Source of the DNA: an uncultured Prevotella sp.
GTDB lineage: Bacteria > Bacteroidota > Bacteroidia > Bacteroidales > Bacteroidaceae
Direction of reading: 5' to 3'
Assembly: GCA_905210845.1 (NCBI GenBank)
Contig: CAJLYG010000169.1
Location: 1 to 6,919, forward strand
DNA length: 6,919 nt
Below the pieces are notes generated by a model, which was given only the letters and a program-made list of their open reading frames with translations, did not search any database and was not told where the DNA came from. Shown piece after piece: positions 1-4,024 of this stretch; position 1 is the first letter of the stretch; every line of letters begins with the position of its first letter. A program made the position numbers and the translations under genes.

Positions 1-56
1 GGAAGAGCGAACGACAAGAAAAGAAGCAATATGTAGTCAGTATATCGATTAATCAT
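1..56 (-). CDS. N-terminus of an unidentified leftward gene (partial)
   Basis: Reading leftwards from the ATG at 56-54 gives 18 open codons, MINRYTDYILLLFLSFAL, followed by the first two bases of a Pro codon at the window edge. A short polar start followed by a run of Leu/Phe/Ile looks like a signal peptide or a first transmembrane segment, so the product is probably exported or membrane bound. An in-frame TAA lies two codons upstream (62-60), so this ATG is the first available start. There is no clear Shine-Dalgarno, which is usual in this phylum. A TAnnTTTG promoter box lies about 70 bp upstream in the right orientation. The fragment is too short to name a family and could be a chance open frame. 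Confidence 0.45.
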   Translation of the reverse strand, partial: MINRYTDYILLLFLSFAL

Positions 57-123
57 CAGTTATTATGTAATATCTCTTTGGTTATGAGGCGATTTCTTCC
101 TCTTTCTGTCCCTATAACAGATG

Positions 124-131
124 CAAAAGTA
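124..131 (-). promoter_or_regulatory. Possible leftward promoter (-7 box TACTTTTG)
   Basis: On the minus strand 131-124 reads TACTTTTG, a full match to the Bacteroidetes -7 consensus TAnnTTTG. The -33 region at 151-156 has no good TTTG, only GATT-like sequence, so this is a weaker candidate than the other promoters here. Transcription would start near 117, about 60 nt before the ATG at 56. A small inverted repeat (TCTGT 105-109, ACAGA 117-121) sits at the expected start site. Confidence 0.45.
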
Positions 132-183
132 AGCAATATTTTCCAATAAAGAATCGTTTCTAACAAAAAAAACTCACAAAACA

Positions 184-215
184 TTTGGTGGAATAAAAAT
201 AAAGCCTTACCTTTG
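184..215 (+). promoter_or_regulatory. Promoter of the tRNA-Ser/tRNA-Glu operon
   Basis: TTTG at 184-187 (-33), a 20-nt spacer, and TACCTTTG at 208-215 (-7) match the Bacteroidetes primary-sigma consensus TTTG-N19-21-TAnnTTTG fully. Transcription should begin near 222, about 42 nt before the first tRNA. The -7 box is identical to that of the divergent tRNA-Lys operon, and the spacer has the same length. Confidence 0.85.
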
Positions 216-263
216 CATCCGCATTTGAGAAACAATGCTTGGCGAATCGGTTAACGAATCCCT

Positions 264-350
264 GGAAGGATGGGTGAGTGGCTGAAACCAGCAGTTTGCT
301 AAACTGCCGTGCGGGTTACCGTACCGGGGGTTCGAATCCCCCTCCTTCCG
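264..350 (+). tRNA. tRNA-Ser(GCT)
   Basis: This is a class II tRNA of 87 nt. The acceptor stem GGAAGGA (264-270) pairs with TCCTTCC (343-349), and the discriminator base is G350. The anticodon stem GCAGT (291-295) / ACTGC (303-307) encloses the loop TTGCTAA with anticodon GCT at 298-300, which reads AGC and AGU serine codons. The long variable arm (about 308-325) is itself a hairpin and is the serine identity element. The T arm is GGGGG / TTCGAAT / CCCCC at 326-342. CCA is not encoded (the next bases are CAG), so it must be added after transcription. It is the first gene of a two-tRNA operon, 28 nt ahead of tRNA-Glu. Confidence 0.95.
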
Positions 351-378
351 CAGGCACAGTTTCAAGAATGGGACTAAC

Positions 379-450
379 GGTGGGTTCATCTAACGGTTAG
401 GATACAAGATTCTCAATCTTGGCATACGAGTTCGATTCTCGTACCCACTA
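379..450 (+). tRNA. tRNA-Glu(CTC)
   Basis: This is a 72-nt tRNA. The acceptor stem GGTGGGT (379-385) pairs with ACCCACT (443-449), with a G-U first pair, and the discriminator is A450. The anticodon stem CAAGA (405-409) / TCTTG (417-421) encloses the loop TTCTCAA, giving anticodon CTC at 412-414, which reads GAG only. The T arm is ACGAG / TTCGATT / CTCGT at 426-442. CCA is not encoded. A CTC isoacceptor decodes only the G-ending codon, so the usual TTC-anticodon tRNA-Glu must be encoded elsewhere in the genome. It is co-transcribed with tRNA-Ser. Confidence 0.93.
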
Positions 451-482
451 CATCCTCAATAGGTAGAAAAGATAAAAGGACA

Positions 483-499
483 CTTCATTTGAAATGAAG
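483..499. repeat. Near-perfect palindrome CTTCATTTGAAATGAAG
   Basis: Eight bases on each side (483-490 and 492-499) are exact reverse complements around a single central G. It lies between tRNA-Glu and the terminator, inside the expected precursor RNA. It may be a 3' trailer hairpin used in processing or a protein-binding dyad; nothing here tells which. Confidence 0.5.
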
Positions 500-508
500 G
501 CTATGAAC

Positions 509-543
509 AAAAAAGAAGTCTTTGTTATAAGGACTTCTTTTTT
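509..543 (+). terminator. Intrinsic terminator of the tRNA-Ser/Glu operon
   Basis: A perfect 12-bp stem pairs AAAAAAGAAGTC (509-520) with GACTTCTTTTTT (532-543) around an 11-nt loop, and the stem ends in a T6 run. The A-run on the left arm means it could also stop leftward transcription. A separate 17-nt palindrome lies just upstream at 483-499. Confidence 0.85.
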
Positions 544-707
544 ATTTGTATTACATATTTATTATACCCTATTGATGTATCCATTACATGTAATACCAAA
601 AGGTCATGCCCAATAAGCTAAAAGTCACCCAATGTTGTTTTTAAATATATTTAACGTACGAATACGTTCACAATATAAGAAGACCATCACTTGGACCATG
701 CCGATGA
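544..707. other. Gene-free AT-rich stretch with inverted repeats
   Basis: I find no supported gene here. Three inverted repeats are visible: GTATTACAT (548-556) against ATGTAATAC (588-596), 31 nt apart; the 12-bp palindrome ATTACATGTAAT (583-594), sharing bases with the first; and AACGTA-CGAA-TACGTT (653-668). The stretch leads directly into the transposase remnant at 708, so part of it may be decayed insertion-sequence DNA, but I could not recognise paired terminal repeats. Confidence 0.5.
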
Positions 708-914
708 ATCTATGAATATGATGATGAAATCCTTAACTTCTATAATAACTGCGCGTCAAATGCCATTGCGGAGTCCTTCAATGCAAAGGCCAAGCTCTTT
801 AGGACTAACCTCAGAGGAGTTCCTGACAAAAAGTTCTTCCTTTTTAGGATTGCAATGCTATACGCATATCCCCATAAATTTTCTACAGAGCCCGTACCAG
901 TTCAGCGTCGGTGA
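708..914 (+). pseudogene. C-terminal remnant of an ISL3-type (ISAon1-like) transposase
   Basis: The frame starting at 708 is open for 68 codons to TGA at 912-914 and contains EILNFYNN, then SNAIAESFNAKAKLFR, then NLRGVPDKKFFLFRIAMLYA. This is the characteristic end of DDE transposases of the ISL3/ISAon1 group, in which AESFNAK carries the catalytic Glu (codon 771-773) and is followed by a conserved RGV..xFFLFR..xLYA segment. An in-frame TGA at 705-707 cuts it off from anything upstream, and the rest of the transposase (normally several hundred residues, with the two catalytic Asp) is absent. There is no start codon in this frame before the conserved part, so it cannot be expressed as an enzyme. 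An overlapping frame from 691 to 924 is open but is only the shifted reading of the same DNA. Family recognition is from memory of conserved motifs. Confidence 0.8.
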
Positions 915-962
915 CGGATCTTAATATCACTTGAAGGCCCCTCACACACATGCCAGTCAAAC
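915..962. other. Short spacer after the transposase remnant
   Basis: These 48 bases hold no gene. If the insertion sequence kept its right end, its terminal inverted repeat should lie here, but I cannot match it to a left end in the window. Confidence 0.3.
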
Positions 963-999
963 AAAAAAAAAAGATCCAGAGAAAATCTCCGGATCTTTT
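963..999 (-). terminator. Intrinsic terminator of the tRNA-Lys operon
   Basis: On the minus strand the hairpin pairs 999-986 with 982-969: 14 pairs, with one G-U wobble (positions 990 and 978), around a 3-nt loop. A run of T follows, from the A-rich plus strand at 963-972. It begins only two bases downstream of the mature 3' end of the distal tRNA-Lys, so the RNA 3' trailer is essentially the terminator. Confidence 0.9.
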
Positions 1000-1000
1000 G

Positions 1001-1073
1001 TGCGCCCTTAGGGACTCGAACCCTAGACCCACTGATTAAGAGTCAGTTGCTCTACCAGCTGAGCTAAGGGCGC
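1001..1073 (-). tRNA. tRNA-Lys(CTT), distal copy
   Basis: This is a 73-nt tRNA. The acceptor stem GCGCCCT (1073-1067) pairs with AGGGCGC (1008-1002), and the discriminator is A (position 1001). The anticodon stem ACTGA/TCAGT encloses the loop CTCTTAA, with anticodon CTT at 1040-1038, which reads AAG lysine codons. The D loop with AGCTGGTA and the T loop TTCGAGT are canonical. CCA is not encoded. It is identical over all 73 bases to the copy at 1098-1170 and is separated from it by 24 nt. Confidence 0.95.
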
Positions 1074-1097
1074 CCACTTTTGCCGTATAATGATTTG

Positions 1098-1170
1098 TGC
1101 GCCCTTAGGGACTCGAACCCTAGACCCACTGATTAAGAGTCAGTTGCTCTACCAGCTGAGCTAAGGGCGC
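1098..1170 (-). tRNA. tRNA-Lys(CTT), promoter-proximal copy
   Basis: It has the same 73-nt sequence as the distal copy, with anticodon CTT at 1137-1135. It is the first gene after the leftward promoter at 1215-1246, so both copies are made as one precursor and trimmed. The 24-nt spacer (1074-1097) is not repeated elsewhere. The exact identity points to a recent tandem duplication or gene conversion. Confidence 0.95.
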
Positions 1171-1184
1171 TCATTTATACCACC

Positions 1185-1206
1185 ATTCAGAGGGTCATTT
1201 CTGAAT
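1185..1206 (-). repeat. Inverted repeat at the 5' end of the tRNA-Lys precursor
   Basis: ATTCAGA (1185-1191) and TCTGAAT (1200-1206) are exact reverse complements around an 8-nt loop. The predicted start of transcription is about 1208, so this hairpin would form at the extreme 5' end of the leftward precursor RNA. Its function is unknown; it may be chance or may affect processing or stability. Confidence 0.45.
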
Positions 1207-1214
1207 TGCGAGTG

Positions 1215-1246
1215 CAAAGGTACATTCTTTTTAGGACATAGCCAAA
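1215..1246 (-). promoter_or_regulatory. Promoter of the tRNA-Lys operon
   Basis: Reading leftwards, TTTG (1246-1243) is followed by exactly 20 nt and TACCTTTG (1222-1215). Both boxes match the Bacteroidetes primary-sigma consensus fully. Expected start of transcription is about 1208, some 38 nt before the first tRNA-Lys. It diverges from the clpC control region. Confidence 0.88.
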
Positions 1247-1285
1247 TATTTCATACGTTTTTTTAGAAAAAAGTTATTCTGCAGT

Positions 1286-1302
1286 TTGGCACGGTGTTTG
1301 CA
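1286..1302 (+). promoter_or_regulatory. Sigma-54 (RpoN) -24/-12 promoter upstream of clpC
   Basis: The sequence TTGGCACG (1286-1293), GTGT, TTGCA (1298-1302) fits the sigma-54 consensus YTGGCACGrN3TTGCW. The invariant GG (1288-1289) and GC (1300-1301) are separated by exactly 10 nt, as sigma-54 requires. Transcription would start about 1313, giving clpC a leader of roughly 100 nt. Sigma-54 needs an ATP-using enhancer-binding activator. I see no obvious activator dyad in the 100 bp upstream, and the short room before the divergent tRNA-Lys operon limits where one could lie. Bacteroidetes genomes commonly encode RpoN. This call rests on sequence match alone. Confidence 0.6.
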
Positions 1303-1350
1303 CAAGGAACAGAAATTTGAGTCCTGAATCGCAAAAAAACAAGGGTTCGT

Positions 1351-1381
1351 TTTGTGTTCAGACTAATTTAGAGTATATTTG
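1351..1381 (+). promoter_or_regulatory. Housekeeping promoter of clpC
   Basis: TTTG at 1351-1354, a 19-nt spacer and TATATTTG at 1374-1381 match the Bacteroidetes primary-sigma consensus. Transcription should begin near 1388, leaving a leader of about 29 nt before the ATG. The AGAAAGG stretch at 1400-1406 is a possible weak ribosome-binding site. No CIRCE or CtsR-type heptad repeat is visible, so the heat-shock controls known from Firmicutes clpC do not appear to apply. Confidence 0.8.
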
Positions 1382-1416
1382 CAAAGAATTACATTTAAAA
1401 GAAAGGTAAGAAGTAT

Positions 1417-3948
1417 ATGACCAGTCAGTTTTCACCAAAAGTTTCTGAAGTCCTTGCATTCAGCAGGGAAGAGGCGACCCGTCTGGCCAGTAGTTCAGTC
1501 GGGCCAGAGCATCTATTGCTTGGAATACTGAGAGAGGAAAACGACTTGATCAGGGATTTGTTCGCAAGAATGGATGTAAATATCCAGTCGGTCAAGACAG
1601 AATTGGAAGAAAGGGTAAGGGAAGATGAGCTCAAGGAGCCAATCAATACAACAGAGCTCGTACTGAATGAGCAGGCAAGCAATATCTTGAAACTTGCCGT
1701 ATTAGAGGCACGTATCCAACATACGAGCATGGTCGATGTCCCGCATCTGTTGCTGGCCATTCTACACGACCAAATCAACAACGGTGCTAAGGAGGTTTTG
1801 GAATTTAACAATATGAATTATGAAGATACTTTAGCTTTCCTCCAGCAGAAGAAGGCCAATACGACACAAGATGGTATAGGACTACCAGACGAAGACGACT
1901 TTGAAGAAGGGGACATGCCCGAGGACAAAGGCAGTTCTGCAACTGGCAAGACTACGACCCAGACAAGGAAGTCAAATGGAAAAACGCCTATCTTGGACAA
2001 TTTCTCTACCGACCTGACACAGGCCGCAATAGAAGGGAAGTTGGATCCTGTTGTCGGACGTGAGAAAGAAATCCAGCGTGTCACGGAAATCCTCTGCCGC
2101 CGCAAGAAGAATAACCCGATTCTAATTGGAGAGCCTGGTGTGGGAAAGAGTGCCATCGTAGAGGGTCTCGCCCAGTTGATAGCCAAGCACCACACTTCGC
2201 CTGTGCTCTTCAACAAGCGGTTGGTTAGCCTTGACATGACTGCTGTTGTTGCTGGAACGAAATACCGCGGGCAATTTGAAGAGCGCATTCGTGCGCTGAT
2301 CAAGGAGATTGAGCAAAACCCTGACATCATCGTATTCATTGATGAGATCCATACGCTGATCGGCGCAGGTAGCACCCCTGGCAGCATGGATGCGGCAAAT
2401 ATCATGAAGCCTGCTCTGGCACGAGGGACAATACAGTGCATTGGTGCTACCACCTTGGACGAGTACCGCAATAGTATTGAGAAAGATGGGGCCTTGGAAC
2501 GACGCTTCCAGAAAGTTTTAGTTGAACCGACAACGCCAGAGGAAACCTTACAGATCCTGGAGAATATCAAGGACCGTTACGAGGAACACCATCACGTTAC
2601 CTATACAGAAGAGGCATTAAAGGCTTGTGTCAAGTTGACAGGACGATATGTCACTGACAGGTTCTTCCCTGACAAGGCTATCGATGCATTGGATGAAGTG
2701 GGAGCAAGAGTCCACCTGCAACATGCCGAGGTCCCGCCAGAAATTACAGAAAAGGAAAAGGAGATCGAATTCATCAAGACAAAGAAGCAAGATGCAGTCA
2801 AGAACCAGAACTTCGAATTAGCAGCCAGCTATCGTGATCGCCAAACGGAACTGGAACTCGAATTGGAGAAATTGAATGAGAAATGGACCAATGGGGACAC
2901 CAGCAATCGTGAGACAATCACAGATAAGGAGGTGGCTGATGTGGTCTCGATGATGACAGGGATCCCTGTACAGCGTATGGCTGACGCTGAAGGTATCCGA
3001 CTGAAGAATATGGGTGAGGTGCTGAAAGGCGAGGTGATCGCACAGGATCAAGCCATCGACAAGATGGTGAAGGCGATTCAGCGTAACAGGGTTGGATTGA
3101 AAGACCCTAACCATCCCATCGGCGTCTTCATGTTTCTCGGTCCTACGGGTGTGGGTAAAACGTATCTCGCCAAGAAATTGGCTGAGTATATGTTTGGTAG
3201 CTCAGATGCCTTGATCAGGATTGATATGAGTGAATACACGGAAAGTTTCAATGTGTCACGGCTCGTCGGAGCTCCACCGGGATATGTAGGATACGAGGAA
3301 GGGGGACAGCTGACAGAGAAGGTTCGGCGCCATCCCTACTCCATCGTCTTGTTAGATGAAATCGAAAAAGCCCATGGAAATGTCTTCAATCTGCTATTAC
3401 AGGTTTTAGACGAGGGTCGCCTGACAGATGGCAATGGTCGCCTGATCGATTTCCGCAACACGGTGATCATCATGACTTCGAATGCAGGTACCCGCCAGTT
3501 GAAAGAGTTCGGGCGTGGGGTCGGCTTCAATGCAAATGGAATCAATGGGCTGAGCATCAATGACAAGGACAAGGAATATGCCAGATCGATTATCCAGAAG
3601 AGCCTGAGCAAGCAGTTTGCCCCTGAGTTCCTAAACCGCCTTGACGAGATCATTACCTTCGATCAACTTGACATGGAGGCTATCAAGCGGATCATTGATA
3701 TAGAGCTGAAAGGACTGTTCCGGAGAATGGAAGCACTGGGTTACAAACTCCAAATCACAGATAAGGCAAAGGAATTCGTGGCATCAAAAGGCTATGATGT
3801 GCAATTTGGGGCCCGACCCTTGAAGAGGGCCATTCAGAATTATATCGAAGACGGTCTCTGCGAAAAGATCTTAGCGGGAGATGTCAAGCCGGGAGATGTT
3901 ATTTCAATTGGAAAGAACCCCAATAAGGAAGAGCTTACCTTCAAGTAA
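1417..3948 (+). CDS. clpC: ClpC-type Hsp100 AAA+ unfoldase, Clp protease ATP-binding subunit
   Basis: A cytoplasmic ring-forming ATPase that unfolds proteins and feeds them into ClpP. Of 843 residues, 1-150 hold the two Clp_N repeats. They are followed by an acidic, Ser/Thr/Lys-rich linker (about 152-190). D1 has Walker A GEPGVGKS (238-245), pore-loop KYRG (Tyr283), Walker B VFIDE (Asp309, Glu310) and arginine fingers Arg362/Arg363. The middle region is short, with a UVR motif (about 450-490), which marks ClpC rather than ClpB. D2 has Walker A GPTGVGKT (575-582), pore-loop GYVG (Tyr623), Walker B LLDE (Asp647, Glu648) and sensor-2 GARPLKR (Arg800). VGF at 702-704 sits where ClpC proteins carry the ClpP-docking tripeptide. 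All catalytic residues are present, so it should be active. It looks monocistronic: own promoter(s), strong terminator, and no clpP or adaptor gene (mcsA/mcsB) beside it. At 843 residues it is somewhat longer than B. subtilis ClpC (about 810), partly through the linker. Confidence 0.95.
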   Translation: MTSQFSPKVSEVLAFSREEATRLASSSVGPEHLLLGILREENDLIRDLFARMDVNIQSVKTELEERVREDELKEPINTTELVLNEQASNILKLAVLEARIQHTSMVDVPHLLLAILHDQINNGAKEVLEFNNMNYEDTLAFLQQKKANTTQDGIGLPDEDDFEEGDMPEDKGSSATGKTTTQTRKSNGKTPILDNFSTDLTQAAIEGKLDPVVGREKEIQRVTEILCRRKKNNPILIGEPGVGKSAIVEGLAQLIAKHHTSPVLFNKRLVSLDMTAVVAGTKYRGQFEERIRALIKEIEQNPDIIVFIDEIHTLIGAGSTPGSMDAANIMKPALARGTIQCIGATTLDEYRNSIEKDGALERRFQKVLVEPTTPEETLQILENIKDRYEEHHHVTYTEEALKACVKLTGRYVTDRFFPDKAIDALDEVGARVHLQHAEVPPEITEKEKEIEFIKTKKQDAVKNQNFELAASYRDRQTELELELEKLNEKWTNGDTSNRETITDKEVADVVSMMTGIPVQRMADAEGIRLKNMGEVLKGEVIAQDQAIDKMVKAIQRNRVGLKDPNHPIGVFMFLGPTGVGKTYLAKKLAEYMFGSSDALIRIDMSEYTESFNVSRLVGAPPGYVGYEEGGQLTEKVRRHPYSIVLLDEIEKAHGNVFNLLLQVLDEGRLTDGNGRLIDFRNTVIIMTSNAGTRQLKEFGRGVGFNANGINGLSINDKDKEYARSIIQKSLSKQFAPEFLNRLDEIITFDQLDMEAIKRIIDIELKGLFRRMEALGYKLQITDKAKEFVASKGYDVQFGARPLKRAIQNYIEDGLCEKILAGDVKPGDVISIGKNPNKEELTFK

Positions 3949-3963
3949 GCTAATGCCAAACAG

Positions 3964-4005
3964 AAAAAAGAGGTATGCAATATCACATCTGCATACCTCT
4001 TTTTT
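3964..4005. terminator. Bidirectional terminator between convergent clpC and the GH2 gene
   Basis: AAAAAAGAGGTATGCA (3964-3979) and TGCATACCTCTTTTTT (3990-4005) form a perfect 16-bp stem around a 10-nt loop. The ends give a T6 tract on both strands, so the hairpin can stop clpC transcripts moving right (16 nt after its stop codon) and hydrolase transcripts moving left (19 nt after its stop codon). Confidence 0.93.
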
Positions 4006-4024
4006 GCATTTTAGGAAGTCCGCC

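Noticed and set aside
207..389. 60-codon minus-strand open frame across the tRNA-Ser gene
   Set aside because: It is the reverse complement of a structurally complete tRNA and part of tRNA-Glu; it is not a gene.
691..924. 77-codon plus-strand open frame starting with TTG
   Set aside because: It overlaps the transposase remnant in a different frame. The conserved motif AESFNAK..FFLFR is in the frame ending at 914, so this one is a shadow.
1001..1170. CRISPR-like direct repeats
   Set aside because: The two 73-nt repeats are tRNA-Lys genes with full cloverleaf pairing.
184..1246. Genomic island or attachment site at the tRNA cluster
   Set aside because: tRNA genes are frequent integration targets, but no integrase and no direct repeat of a tRNA 3' end is present; the only mobile DNA is the transposase remnant.
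1818..2570. 250-codon minus-strand open frame opposite clpC
   Set aside because: It is antisense to the conserved D1 ATPase module, its translation is Ser/Arg/Pro rich with no recognisable domain, and the clpC frame explains the sequence.
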